Shown one piece after another: positions 6,271 to 15,370 of a DNA stretch of 19,173 bases. This DNA is from an uncultured Clostridia bacterium (GTDB lineage: Bacteria; Bacillota; Clostridia; TANB77; CAG-508). The notes under the pieces were generated by a model that saw nothing but the letters and a program-made list of their open reading frames with translations, made no database searches and was not told the DNA's origin. The position numbers and the translations under genes were made by a program. The stretch's first letter is position 1, and each line of letters starts with the position of its first letter. The stretch spans positions 1 to 19,173 of the forward strand of contig CAKPKU010000024.1 in assembly GCA_934167365.1 (NCBI GenBank), written 5' to 3'.

Positions 6271-7080
6271 CTAAACATATTTTTTTATATTAATAATAAA
6301 ATTTCCCTTTCGTGTATTTCCCTCAATTTTGAATATAATAAATTTCCCTTTTCCTCGTATTGTAATAATATCATTTTCCTTTATTTGTTTTGTATTTTTT
6401 GTTTCATTCTCATAATTAACAAAAACACGCTCTTGATTTAAAATTTCTATTGCTTTATTTCTTGAAGTTTTTGCAAGCTCTGCAACAATATTATCTAATC
6501 TTAACGATGATGTTATTATTTTTATATCTAAAAAGGATTTGTCTTTTTTTATTATTTCAGATAATTTTATTATATCAATTTTCGACTCGCTAAATCTTGT
6601 CAAAGATTTTAAATTTGCATATAGAAACTTTTCAATTTCTTTTTTTACAATTATATCTGCACCATTTTCATATGTTATTATATCACCTATTTTAGATCTG
6701 TTTATTCCTAATTTAATTAAACCACCTAAATATACACTATGATTAAATTCACTTTGTTTTTCCTTTGGTAAAGTAATTCTAAAAACTGATAATATAGTAT
6801 CAAATTTAAAATTATTTAATTCAAAAATCGCTCTCAATTTATTTGGATATATAATAATTATTTTTCGCTCACATTCCTCAAATCCACCATACCACATACA
6901 ATTTTCAAATTTTAATAAACTAATAATATTTTTTAGAATTGTTTGTTCATGTTCATTAAAAAAATCTGTAAGCTCTATTTTATTATTTTTTGCTGATAAA
7001 TCTAATTTATCAAAAAATTTTGAAACTAATAGCTTTTCTTCTGGATTTTTATATTTATCTAATACTAATTTTTTATCCAT
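6271..7080 (-). CDS. ylmH: YlmH-family S4-domain RNA-binding protein
   Basis: This 269-residue protein has the YlmH layout. The N-terminal region (1-90) has FFNEHEQ and MWYGGFEECERKIIIIYP, the middle domain has ITLPKEKQSEFNHSVYLGGL, LGINRSKIGDI and NGADIIV (about 105-148), and a C-terminal S4 domain (about 188-255) has SSLRLDNIVAELAKTSR and QERVFVNYE. YlmH proteins bind the ribosome. In Bacillus the gene lies in the cell-division cluster, and the protein has been linked to rescue of split 50S subunits carrying stalled peptidyl-tRNA. Here the gene instead overlaps the end of dxs by 8 nt, with GGAG 6 nt before its ATG, so it is translationally coupled to dxs. Similar dxs-linked S4 proteins of the RNA-methylase type (TlyA) are longer in the methylase part; none is seen here. 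Confidence 0.85.
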   Translation of the reverse strand: MDKKLVLDKYKNPEEKLLVSKFFDKLDLSAKNNKIELTDFFNEHEQTILKNIISLLKFENCMWYGGFEECERKIIIIYPNKLRAIFELNNFKFDTILSVFRITLPKEKQSEFNHSVYLGGLIKLGINRSKIGDIITYENGADIIVKKEIEKFLYANLKSLTRFSESKIDIIKLSEIIKKDKSFLDIKIITSSLRLDNIVAELAKTSRNKAIEILNQERVFVNYENETKNTKQIKENDIITIRGKGKFIIFKIEGNTRKGNFIINIKKYV

Positions 7081-8968
7081 TTATGACTCCGCTTATAACT
7101 AAATTTCTATTTTTTTCAGTAATAAGATTAACAATACTTTCTACATCTAAACCATTTAATTTTTCCAATTCATCAACTTGACCATGTTTAACATATTTAT
7201 CATCATAGCCTAAATTTTTTACACATACATCTTGTAAATTTCTCTTTACTATAAGTTCATTTACAGATGTTGCAAGTCCACCTCTTAAAATTCCATCTTC
7301 AATTGTTATTACATTCTTTGTTTTTATAATTGAATCTGCAATTGATTTATTATCAAATGGTTTTAAAAATCTTGCATTAATTACTTCTGCGTTTATTCCA
7401 TATTTTTCTAATAATATTGCAACTTCCAATGCTCTCTCAACCATTTTACCTATTGCAATAATTGTAATGTCATCTCCATATTTTATAAATTCACATTCTC
7501 CAAGTTTTATTGGTGTATGAGTGTCAAACTTTATTTTTCCTTCTCCACCTCTAGGATATCTTATTAAAATAGGTGCTTTATATTTTATTGAAAACTCCAT
7601 CATTTGGTTTAGCTCTTCAAAATCCTTTGGAGCGATTATAGTAATATTTGGTACTAATGAAAAAGATGACATATCTAATAAACCTTGATGTGTTTCTCCA
7701 TCACTACCTACAATACCTGCTCTATCAGCACACATTATTACATGAAGTTTTTGCATACAAACATCATGAATAACCTGATCATATGCTCTTTGATAAAAAG
7801 ATGAATATATTGGTACCACTGGTATTAATCCACTTTTTGCCATACCAGCAGCCATTCCAACAGCGTGTTGTTCTGCTATACCAACATCAAAAAATCTATT
7901 TGGAAACTGTTTACTAAACTCTGCTAATCCTGTTCCATTTCCCATCGCTGCTGTAATTGCTACTACTCTATTATTAGCTTTGGCAATTTCAATTAATTTA
8001 TCGCCAAAAACTTTAGAATAATCTACTGATTTTTTTACTAGTACTGTTCCAGTAGAAATATCAAATGGTGATGTACTATGAAATTTAGATGGATTTTCTT
8101 CAGCAGGTTTGTATCCCTTTCCTTTTTTAGTTACAACATGCACTAATACTGGTCCTGTACATTTTTTACTTTGTCTTAAAACAGACTCTACACTTTCAAG
8201 ATCATTTCCATCAACAGGACCTAAATATGTATAACCTATATCTTCAAAATACATTTTTGGTATGAACATTTGCTTTATACCATTTTTAGCCCTTGCAGTA
8301 AGTTTAACAATTTTACTTCCAACTTTTGGTATTCTACCAACTTTCAACTTTATTTCAGCATTTGCTTTTGTATATAATCTTTTTGTTCTCAATTTTCCCA
8401 ATAATAATGAAATACCTCCAACATTTTTTGATATACTCATTTCATTATCATTAAGAATAATAATAATATTAGATTTACTAGCCCCAGCATCATTTAAAGC
8501 TTCTTCAGCCATTCCTCCAGTTAGTGCTCCATCGCCTATAACTGCAATAACTTTATTCTTTTCTCCTAATACATCTCTAGCCCTTGCCATTCCAAGAGCC
8601 ACAGATATAGATGTACTGCTATGACCTGTATTAAAGCTATCATAAATAGATTCACTAGTTTTTGGAAATCCAGCAAGTCCATTTATTGTTCTTAATGTAT
8701 CCATTTGATCTTTTCGCCCAGTAAGAATTTTATGAACATAGGTTTGATGCCCTACATCCCAAACAATTTTATCTTTAGGTGTATCAAAAATGCTATGTAA
8801 TGCTATTGTAAGCTCTACAACACCCAAATTAGAGGCCAAATGGCCTCCGTTTTTTGAAACTATATTTATAATAAATTCACGTATTTCATCAGCTAGTATT
8901 ACTTTTTCATTATAATTTAATTCTTTTAAATCTCTGGTACATGTAATTTTATCTAAAATTTTCTCCAT
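7073..8968 (-). CDS. dxs: 1-deoxy-D-xylulose-5-phosphate synthase
   Basis: Dxs condenses pyruvate and glyceraldehyde 3-phosphate into DXP, the first step of the MEP route to isoprenoids, and also feeds thiamine and pyridoxal synthesis. At 631 residues it is full length. The thiamine-diphosphate site is complete: DVGHQTYVHKILTGR (71-85), GDG at 145-147 through Asn173 in ILNDNEMSIS, and the general-acid/base Glu366 in DVGIAEQHAVGMAAGMA. The transketolase-type pyrimidine-binding domain has CADRAGIVGSDGETHQG, and the C-terminal domain ends near YDDKYVKHGQVDEL. The ATG start follows GAGGAA by 10 nt. It lies 60 nt after the thyX-like gene and overlaps ylmH, consistent with one transcript. Confidence 0.98.
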   Translation of the reverse strand: MEKILDKITCTRDLKELNYNEKVILADEIREFIINIVSKNGGHLASNLGVVELTIALHSIFDTPKDKIVWDVGHQTYVHKILTGRKDQMDTLRTINGLAGFPKTSESIYDSFNTGHSSTSISVALGMARARDVLGEKNKVIAVIGDGALTGGMAEEALNDAGASKSNIIIILNDNEMSISKNVGGISLLLGKLRTKRLYTKANAEIKLKVGRIPKVGSKIVKLTARAKNGIKQMFIPKMYFEDIGYTYLGPVDGNDLESVESVLRQSKKCTGPVLVHVVTKKGKGYKPAEENPSKFHSTSPFDISTGTVLVKKSVDYSKVFGDKLIEIAKANNRVVAITAAMGNGTGLAEFSKQFPNRFFDVGIAEQHAVGMAAGMAKSGLIPVVPIYSSFYQRAYDQVIHDVCMQKLHVIMCADRAGIVGSDGETHQGLLDMSSFSLVPNITIIAPKDFEELNQMMEFSIKYKAPILIRYPRGGEGKIKFDTHTPIKLGECEFIKYGDDITIIAIGKMVERALEVAILLEKYGINAEVINARFLKPFDNKSIADSIIKTKNVITIEDGILRGGLATSVNELIVKRNLQDVCVKNLGYDDKYVKHGQVDELEKLNGLDVESIVNLITEKNRNLVISGVING

Positions 8969-9028
8969 AATCTATGAATTCCTCTTTATTGTTTTTATTA
9001 ATTATTAATTTTGTAAAACTTATAATTT

Positions 9029-10180
9029 TTATATTTTTCTTGCTAAAGAATTTATTGCTCCCCACATACATGGTGCACTACATTTAAATCCTGGATATGT
9101 GCAACGTGCACCTTTTGTATATGGTAATAAATAGTTATAAACTTCAATATTAGTATTTTGTGTATGCTCAACATACTTTTGTAATGTTTCAAATGTTTGA
9201 TCCATTATTTCAAGCTGTGCACAACCACAAATTCGCTCTTTGCATTTAAGTACAAAGTTTTCAACTGTACCTCTTTCATTAATTTTTACAAGCATACCTT
9301 GTGGATACAAATCAGATAAACTACTAATATCTCTTAACCATTCACTTTTCAATTCATCATTGCTTGCAATTATTTTTGGAATAAAGTATTCAGGCTCCTT
9401 TAATAAAGTCATTTTATATTGTAAAGTTCTATGTCTTTGTGCTTGAGCTAATTCAGCAAATGTTCCCTCATATGTAGTGCAATAGTTTTCTCCAAACTCT
9501 TCTTTTCTGCTACTACGTTCATCAAATAAAGAAAGTTTACGCATTTTAACATCTGTATTAAGCTCTGGAACTATAAGTTCAGAAACACAATCAATAAATT
9601 GTTTTAAATATGGTTTTAGTTGATTATTAAATTCATTATCTGGCTCATTTTTAATATAATCTTCAAACCAATGAACAATATAATTTAGTTGTCTTAAACT
9701 AACAGAATATTCCATAGTTGTAGCTGGTGTAAACACACTAATTAAATATCTTGCATTTTCTTGTGCTAATTTTTTTACTTTTTTCTCATCAATATCTGGA
9801 TAAACTTTTGAAATTTCTTGTTTATAAATTTCAATCCATTTCTCATATAAATTTTCTTCACGCTTTGATGGAGTCATTTTAGTATATCTAGCTGACTTTT
9901 CGGAAGTAGTATACATTCCTTCATTATTTAAAATCATAGCTAAAATTTTAGGTATTCCCTCAAGAGCTAAATTAAAGGTAGTATGATCAAAAACACTATG
10001 ATGCCCTGAATTTAGTGTCATATTTGCTCTTTTAATTGTTTTCTCTTCTGGTTCAGAAAATAATGTATTTATATCATCTGGCATATAACAAATTCCAGCT
10101 GATTTTCCTCCAAATTTTATAGCTTCTTCTTTTGTTAATTTATATCCTGGTTTTGTTGATCCTAATATAGTTACTTTCAT
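9029..10180 (-). CDS. thyX: ThyX-like flavin-dependent thymidylate synthase, tandem form
   Basis: ThyX makes dTMP from dUMP with methylene-THF and FAD, releasing THF. Typical ThyX has about 220-270 residues with RHRxxSxNExSxR. This protein has 383, and both halves look ThyX-derived. The first half has SGHHSVFDHTTFNLALEG (58-75), then NNEGMYTTSEKSARYTKM (85-102), where the Arg-His-Arg is lost but Ser/Glu/Ser-x-Arg-Tyr is kept, and NARYLISVFTPATTMEYSV followed by LRQLNYIVHW (142-171). The second half has QAQRHRTLQYKM (247-257) with the Arg-His-Arg, and ICGCAQLEI (317-325), matching the late AQWEI segment. The C-terminus is Cys-rich (313, 318, 320, 360, 367, 371). A composite active site is plausible but unproven. 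GGAGG lies 10 nt before the ATG. Neighbouring folD handles the same cofactor. Confidence 0.75.
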   Translation of the reverse strand: MKVTILGSTKPGYKLTKEEAIKFGGKSAGICYMPDDINTLFSEPEEKTIKRANMTLNSGHHSVFDHTTFNLALEGIPKILAMILNNEGMYTTSEKSARYTKMTPSKREENLYEKWIEIYKQEISKVYPDIDEKKVKKLAQENARYLISVFTPATTMEYSVSLRQLNYIVHWFEDYIKNEPDNEFNNQLKPYLKQFIDCVSELIVPELNTDVKMRKLSLFDERSSRKEEFGENYCTTYEGTFAELAQAQRHRTLQYKMTLLKEPEYFIPKIIASNDELKSEWLRDISSLSDLYPQGMLVKINERGTVENFVLKCKERICGCAQLEIMDQTFETLQKYVEHTQNTNIEVYNYLLPYTKGARCTYPGFKCSAPCMWGAINSLARKI

Positions 10181-10225
10181 TTTTAACTTACCTCCAATAT
10201 TTTTATATATACTATCACAAGAGCA

Positions 10226-10256
10226 AATAAAAATCTAGACAAACTAGATTTTTATT
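10226..10256 (-). terminator. Terminator overlapping the end of the VTT-protein gene
   Basis: AATAAAAATCTAG, a 5-nt loop and CTAGATTTTTATT form a perfect 13-bp stem, followed on the minus strand by further T-rich sequence. The stem includes the stop codon of the VTT-domain gene. It separates that gene from thyX, whose promoter must lie in the remaining 45 bp (a TATATA box is visible but no clear -35). Confidence 0.75.
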
Positions 10257-10971
10257 TTATTACATCTATAGCTTCTTTAGTAATTTTATTTTTATCAAAC
10301 TTATTTACTAAAAAAATCACTAATGCTGCTACTAAAAATGTAATTAAATATATTAAAATAATCATTTTTACATTTCCATTTAATATATTTGCACCAACTA
10401 ATGTTGATGAAATTACTGATGGAAATCTAGCAAATGTAGAAATCAATACAAATCTTGATGGCTTTATTGGTAATAATCCACCTAAATAAACTAGTAAATC
10501 TTTAGGAGTTCCTGGAATTATAAATAAAATTGTCATTACTAGCTCTATATTTTTAGGATTTTTAAAAAATTTACTATGCTCTATTTTTTCAATTTTTTCT
10601 TTTTTAAAAAACTGCTCTAAATAAGATTTTCCATACTTTCTAACCATATAAAAAATCAATGAAGTTGTTGCAAATACTGTTGCTAATATAAAAACTGTTC
10701 CCCAAAATGTTCCAAAACACATACCAGATAGAACCTCTAATGGCTCTCCTGGTAAAACAACTAATAATATTTGTGCACACTGTAATGCTAACATTACCCA
10801 GAATTTTCCCATTCCCATACTATTTAATTTTTCTTGAAAAATTAATCTTCCTTCTGGAGTTGCAATTCCCTTCATTGTTGGCCATAAATATACTATTAAA
10901 CCAATAAACAATCCAACAGATGCTACTGTTAATATTATTTTTAAAATTTTACTTTTTTTACTATTTTTCAT
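10252..10971 (-). CDS. TVP38/TMEM64 (VTT domain) membrane protein
   Basis: This 239-residue integral membrane protein belongs to the DedA-related VTT superfamily. An N-terminal helix (about 10-30) precedes the core: helix 56-75, LVVLPGEPLEVLSGMCFGTFWG (about 70-91) as the first re-entrant signature, a helix with TTSLIFYMVRKYGKSYLE, and the second signature LFIIPGTPKDLLVYLGGLLPIKPSRF (about 148-173). Two further helices end near residue 225, and the tail is basic. Relatives act in membrane lipid scrambling or transport and in metal or acid resistance, but the substrate of this subfamily is generally unknown. AAAGGA precedes the ATG by about 9 nt. It is a single-gene unit closed by a terminator that overlaps its stop codon. 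Confidence 0.9.
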   Translation of the reverse strand: MKNSKKSKILKIILTVASVGLFIGLIVYLWPTMKGIATPEGRLIFQEKLNSMGMGKFWVMLALQCAQILLVVLPGEPLEVLSGMCFGTFWGTVFILATVFATTSLIFYMVRKYGKSYLEQFFKKEKIEKIEHSKFFKNPKNIELVMTILFIIPGTPKDLLVYLGGLLPIKPSRFVLISTFARFPSVISSTLVGANILNGNVKMIILIYLITFLVAALVIFLVNKFDKNKITKEAIDVIK

Positions 10972-11078
10972 CCTTATTTCCTTTTTCTAATTATAATAAT
11001 TTATCTAATATATTATTGTTACTTATAAATATTCAAATTTGATTATATAACATTTATACGTCTGATTGTTAATATATT

Positions 11079-12608
11079 TTATTCTTTAATTCCTACCATC
11101 TTTAATTCAAAATAAAACTCAATTCCATTTTCTCTATTTACTACACCATATTTGTTACCATAGTTATTCATAACAGCTTTAACTAGTGACAAACCAATTC
11201 CAGTTCCACCATTTGCTCTATTTCTAGAATTATCGAGTTTAGTAAATCTTCCCCAAATTCGTTTTAAATCCTTATCTGACAAATTTTTTCCAGTATTATA
11301 TACCGAAATTCTAGCATATCCATTAAGTTCCTCTATTACCTCTACAATTATTGATCTTTTGCCATTAATAGCTTCTGAATATCTAATTGCATTTGTAATA
11401 TAGTTAGTTACAACTTGCTCTATATAAAAGTCATCAGCTTCAACATAAATTGGATCTTCGTTTTTCAAAACAGCATTAATATTTTGCTCTTTTATCATAA
11501 CTTCGCATTTTCTTAAAACTTCTTTTATTAAAGATACAATATCAAACTTTGTATTATTAAACTCTCTTTTTCCATATTCAAGTTTCATAAGCTCTAGCAA
11601 TTGCTTTACAAGTTTGTCCATTTTATCAGCTTCATCTAATATAACTTCTGCATAATATTTTCTTGATTCATCATCATTATTTACATTTTCAACCAAGCCT
11701 TCAGCATATCCCTGAATTAAGGCAATTGGTGTTTTTAATTCATGTGACACATCTGAAATAAATTGAGTTCTCATTTCTTCTATTTTCGATTTTTCCTTAA
11801 TATCTCGCTCAAGCTCATCATTATTTTTTCTAAATTCAGTTATAGTATCTTCCAATTTATCAGACATCATATTTATACTTTTACCAAGTTCATCTATTTC
11901 ATCATTTGAATCACTTGGTATATATTTTCTTGAAAAATCTAAATTAGACATTCTTTTAGCTATATCATTTAGCTCTAAAATAGGATTTGAAAATCGCCTT
12001 GATACAATAGATGCAATTACAGCTGATACAAAAACAGATATTGCCCCAACTAATATTAGTACATTATTACTTATTTTTAGACTTTCTTTTATAGCAGATA
12101 TTGGAGTTCTCATATAAAGTTCATTTTGATTATCTAATTTTCCCATAAGAACAATATAATTTCTGCTATTTGAACTATCTTTTGCCATCTTTATAATTAC
12201 ATTTTTTGTATTATATAATGTTTCTCCCCACTTACCATTTTCATTAAATTCCATAATGTTTTTTATACTTTCAATTGACTCTGCTTTTGTTTTATCATTT
12301 GTTATCATTTTTTTAGTTACACAATCTTTAATTAAAATATCTAAATTATTTTTTGAAGCTTCAAGTTTTATAAATTCTTCAAGTTCTTCTTCAGAAGCAC
12401 CAGAAACATATTTATCATTTATGCTTTCATATATGGTTTTAGCTGTATCTTTTTTGTTATATATGTAAAAAGTTTCTAATACAATATTATTAATAATGAT
12501 AAGAAATAAAATTGTTAAAATTATTACTACACACAATGAAGCAAATAATTTAATTCGTATAGATTTAGACTTCTGTAATTGATTAAGCGTTTTTTCCTTC
12601 AACCTCAA
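11079..12608 (-). CDS. Membrane sensor histidine kinase
   Basis: This protein of about 509 residues is the sensor partner of the adjacent OmpR-type regulator. TM1 spans about 22-44, an extracytoplasmic sensing region about 45-180, TM2 about 182-204, and a HAMP linker about 205-258 (RFSNPILELNDIAKRM). Then come a coiled segment, the dimerisation domain with the phospho-acceptor His289 in SDVSHELKTPIALIQGY, and the HATPase with N-box YITNAIRY (Asn406), G1 VYNTGKNL, F-box WGRFTKLDNSRN and G2 GGTGIGLSLVKAV. The signal is unknown. The frame begins at TTG 12608, inside the end of the regulator gene (26-nt overlap). No strong ribosome site fits a downstream ATG, so the exact start is uncertain. No clear terminator follows; the next gene starts about 108 nt on. 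Confidence 0.93.
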   Translation of the reverse strand: MRLKEKTLNQLQKSKSIRIKLFASLCVVIILTILFLIIINNIVLETFYIYNKKDTAKTIYESINDKYVSGASEEELEEFIKLEASKNNLDILIKDCVTKKMITNDKTKAESIESIKNIMEFNENGKWGETLYNTKNVIIKMAKDSSNSRNYIVLMGKLDNQNELYMRTPISAIKESLKISNNVLILVGAISVFVSAVIASIVSRRFSNPILELNDIAKRMSNLDFSRKYIPSDSNDEIDELGKSINMMSDKLEDTITEFRKNNDELERDIKEKSKIEEMRTQFISDVSHELKTPIALIQGYAEGLVENVNNDDESRKYYAEVILDEADKMDKLVKQLLELMKLEYGKREFNNTKFDIVSLIKEVLRKCEVMIKEQNINAVLKNEDPIYVEADDFYIEQVVTNYITNAIRYSEAINGKRSIIVEVIEELNGYARISVYNTGKNLSDKDLKRIWGRFTKLDNSRNRANGGTGIGLSLVKAVMNNYGNKYGVVNRENGIEFYFELKMVGIKE

Positions 12609-13272
12609 ACTTATATCCTACTCCTCTCATTGTATGTATATATTTTCCCTTTTTTCCCAATTTGTGTCTTATTTTTTTAATATGGCTATCTATTGTTCTA
12701 GAATCTCCATAATAATCATAATTCCATACATTATTCAATATTTTATCTCTAGATAGTGCAATTCCTGAATTATCTACAAGATATTTTAATAGCTCATATT
12801 CTCTTAAACTTAAATCTATCTTTTTAGAATCAACTTCAACAGTTCTTCCATCTGCATCTATAACAATTCCACCATAATCTTTTATTTCTTTTTCATTTAC
12901 CTGAAGTCTTTTTAAAATGGCTTCTACTCGAGCTACAAGTATTTTTGGACTAAATGGTTTTGAAATATACTCATCAACACCTAATTCAAATCCAAATAAT
13001 TCATCTTGCTCTTCTCCTCTAGCAGTAAGCATAACTATTGGAACATTTGATGTTTGTCTTATTTGTCTTAAAACAGACCACCCATCTAATTTTGGCATCA
13101 TTACATCTAGTAAAATTAAATTTATTGATTTTTCATTTTTTTCAAATATTTGTAATGCTTGCTCTCCATCCTCCGCTTCTAAAATTTTATAACCTTTTAC
13201 ATTTAAAAAATCTTTTATTAATTTTCTCATTCTTAATTCATCATCAACAACAAGAATTGTGACATCTCCCAT
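12583..13272 (-). CDS. OmpR/PhoB-family response regulator
   Basis: This 229-residue transcription factor is activated by phosphorylation. The receiver domain (1-122) has the acidic pair Asp10-Asp11 (VVDDE), phospho-acceptor Asp56 in LLDVMMPKLDGW, Thr83 in MLTARG and Lys105 in YISKPFSP. The C-terminal winged helix (about 133-225) has the typical LSLREYELLKYLV, LSRDKILNNVW, SRTIDSHIKKIRHKLG and IHTMRGVGYKFE. The ATG start follows AAAGGA by 9 nt. It is first in a two-gene operon with its kinase, whose frame opens before this one stops. A TATAAT box at 13304-13309 lies 32 nt upstream of the ATG, but no matching -35 is clear. Targets cannot be told from the window. Confidence 0.95.
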   Translation of the reverse strand: MGDVTILVVDDELRMRKLIKDFLNVKGYKILEAEDGEQALQIFEKNEKSINLILLDVMMPKLDGWSVLRQIRQTSNVPIVMLTARGEEQDELFGFELGVDEYISKPFSPKILVARVEAILKRLQVNEKEIKDYGGIVIDADGRTVEVDSKKIDLSLREYELLKYLVDNSGIALSRDKILNNVWNYDYYGDSRTIDSHIKKIRHKLGKKGKYIHTMRGVGYKFEVEGKNA

Positions 13273-13619
13273 AGCCTTACATCCTTTCGCTTTTTATAGT
13301 TTGATTATAAAATATATTTATGTCTATATTGTGAATATATGGGATTTATTAAATGAAACCATTAAATGGCTTATCCATTTTAATCTTATAATCATTAAAA
13401 TTTCATGTCTTTTATGTTTTTATTTTAATATATAAAAGACTATTTTTCAAGGAAAAATTGGTATCTTCCGAATTTCATATTTGGGTTATAACTACTATCA
13501 TTTCTATTCATAAAATAAAAAAGAACTAACATGATTGAAAAGTTATTCAAACATATTTTTGCTCTATGTTTTCCACTTTTCTATCACATTTAGCTCTTTT
13601 AATTCAAATTAAAATTTTA
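13273..13619. other. Intergenic region between groEL and the response regulator
   Basis: These 347 bp carry no convincing gene. A possible groEL terminator is the interrupted hairpin at 13537-13581 (GAAAAGT/ACTTTTC outer, ACATA/TATGT inner), followed on the minus strand by a T-rich stretch. GTCTTTTAT/ATAAAAGAC at 13407-13440 forms a 9-bp stem with a 16-nt loop, and CCATTAAATGG with a further CCATT lies at 13359-13379. The likely promoter of the two-component operon is at the left end (TATAAT at 13304-13309). Confidence 0.4.
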
Positions 13620-15260
13620 TTAATACATTCCGCCCATTCCATCTGCTGGGTCTACTTCATGGTTTCCTCCACATCCGCATGATTTATCTTTTTTATCTGT
13701 TACTATACTTTCTGTTGTTAATACCATTGATGCTATTGATGCTGCATTTTGAAGTGCACTTCTTGATACTTTTGTTGGATCTACTATTCCGGTTTTTTTC
13801 ATATCTACATATTCTTCATCTGCTGCATTAAATCCAATTCCTTCTTTACTTGACTTTACTTTTTCAAGTATTACAGCTGGTTCAAGACCTGCATTTACTG
13901 CAATTTGTTTTACTGGCTCTTCTAGTGCTTTTAATACTATTTTTGCACCTAATTTTTCATCATCTTTTAATGTTTCCATCAGTTTTTCAACTTTAGGAAT
14001 TACATTTACATATGCTGTTCCTCCACCAGAAACAATACCTTCTTCTACTGCTGCTTTTGTTGCAGATAATGCATCTTCTATACGAAGTTTTCTATCTTTC
14101 ATTTCAACTTCTGTTGCTGCTCCAACTCCAATTACAGCTACTCCTCCTGCTATTTTAGCAAGTCTTTCTTGTAATCCCTCTTTTTCATATTCGCTCTTTT
14201 CTTCTGCAAGTTGAGCTCTTATTTGGCTTACACGCTCTGCAATTGCTTTTTTATCTCCAGCACCATCAACAATTATAGTATTTTCTTTTTCAACTTTAAC
14301 TTGTTTAGCTCTACCTAATTGTTCAATAGTTGTATCTTTTAGCTCTAATCCTAAATCTGATGTAATAACTTCTCCACCTGTTAAAATTGCAATATCTTGT
14401 AACATATTTTTTCTCTTATCACCATATCCAGGAGCTTTAACTGCCACAACATTTATTACACCTCTTAATTTATTCAAAACTAATGTTGATAAAGCTTCGC
14501 CTTCAATATCATCACATATAATTACTAATTTTCCTGATTGTTGCATTAATGATTCAAGTAATGGTAATATTTCTTGAATATTGCTTATTTTTTTATCAGT
14601 AATTAAAATATATGGATTTTCAATAGATGCTTCCATTTTTTCTGTATCAGAAACCATGTATGGAGAAACATAACCTTTATCAAATTGCATTCCTTCAACA
14701 ATATTTAGCTCTGTATTAGATGTTTTTGATTCTTCAATTGTTATAACACCATCTTTTGAAACTTTTTCCATAGCTTCAGATATTAGCTTTCCAACTTCTT
14801 CGTTATTGGCAGAAATACTTGCAACTCTTGCTATATCTTCTTTTCCATTTACAGGAGAGCTAATTTCTTTTAATCCATCTACTGCTACATTTACAGCTTT
14901 ATCAATACCTCTTTTAATAGCCATTGGATCTCCACCAGCAGCTACATTTTTTACACCTTCTTTAATCATACTTTGTGCTAAAACAGTTGCTGTTGTTGTT
15001 CCATCACCTGCTACATCATTTGTTTTTGTAGAAACTTCTTTTACAAGTCTTGCTCCCATATTTTCAAATGGATCTTCTAGCTCTATTTCTTTTGCTATTG
15101 TAACACCATCATTTGTAATAAGTGGAGCTCCATAATTTTTATCTAAAACTACATTTCTTCCTTTTGGACCTAATGTAACTTTTACTGTGTCTGCTAATTG
15201 ATTAACACCATCTAATAATTTTTTTCTAGCTTCTTCGCCATATTTAATTTGTTTTGCCAT
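13620..15260 (-). CDS. groEL: Chaperonin GroEL (60-kDa)
   Basis: GroEL forms the double-ring chamber that folds proteins with ATP and its lid GroES. The 546 residues cover the whole family. The ATP site has LGPKGRN (30-36) and GDGTTTATVLA (85-95, catalytic Asp86), the apical domain has SPYMV and LVIICDDIEGEAL, and the second ATP region has GIVSGGGTAYVNV and MVLTTESIVTDK. The usual C-terminal Gly-Gly-Met tail is short and altered (DGMGGMY), preceded by KSCGCGGNHEVD with two Cys. AAGGAG lies 9 nt before the ATG. It is the second gene of groES-groEL; the 166-bp gap is long because it contains a REP-like repeat and a further stem-loop. Confidence 0.99.
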   Translation of the reverse strand: MAKQIKYGEEARKKLLDGVNQLADTVKVTLGPKGRNVVLDKNYGAPLITNDGVTIAKEIELEDPFENMGARLVKEVSTKTNDVAGDGTTTATVLAQSMIKEGVKNVAAGGDPMAIKRGIDKAVNVAVDGLKEISSPVNGKEDIARVASISANNEEVGKLISEAMEKVSKDGVITIEESKTSNTELNIVEGMQFDKGYVSPYMVSDTEKMEASIENPYILITDKKISNIQEILPLLESLMQQSGKLVIICDDIEGEALSTLVLNKLRGVINVVAVKAPGYGDKRKNMLQDIAILTGGEVITSDLGLELKDTTIEQLGRAKQVKVEKENTIIVDGAGDKKAIAERVSQIRAQLAEEKSEYEKEGLQERLAKIAGGVAVIGVGAATEVEMKDRKLRIEDALSATKAAVEEGIVSGGGTAYVNVIPKVEKLMETLKDDEKLGAKIVLKALEEPVKQIAVNAGLEPAVILEKVKSSKEGIGFNAADEEYVDMKKTGIVDPTKVSRSALQNAASIASMVLTTESIVTDKKDKSCGCGGNHEVDPADGMGGMY

Positions 15261-15321
15261 AATTATAATCTCCTTCCGATTTGTCCCAAAACATAAGTAA
15301 TTTGGTGACTTTTTAGAAAAA

Positions 15322-15354
15322 TTTCTTTAACTTATATTCTTCATTTTAAAGAAA
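15322..15354 (-). other. Stem-loop between groES and groEL
   Basis: TTTCTTTAA and TTAAAGAAA form a 9-bp stem around a 15-nt loop, followed on the minus strand by TTTTTC. It could lower read-through from groES or act as an mRNA processing or stability element ahead of groEL. Its role is inferred from shape only. Confidence 0.35.
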
Positions 15355-15370
15355 CATTTTTTACTAAAGA

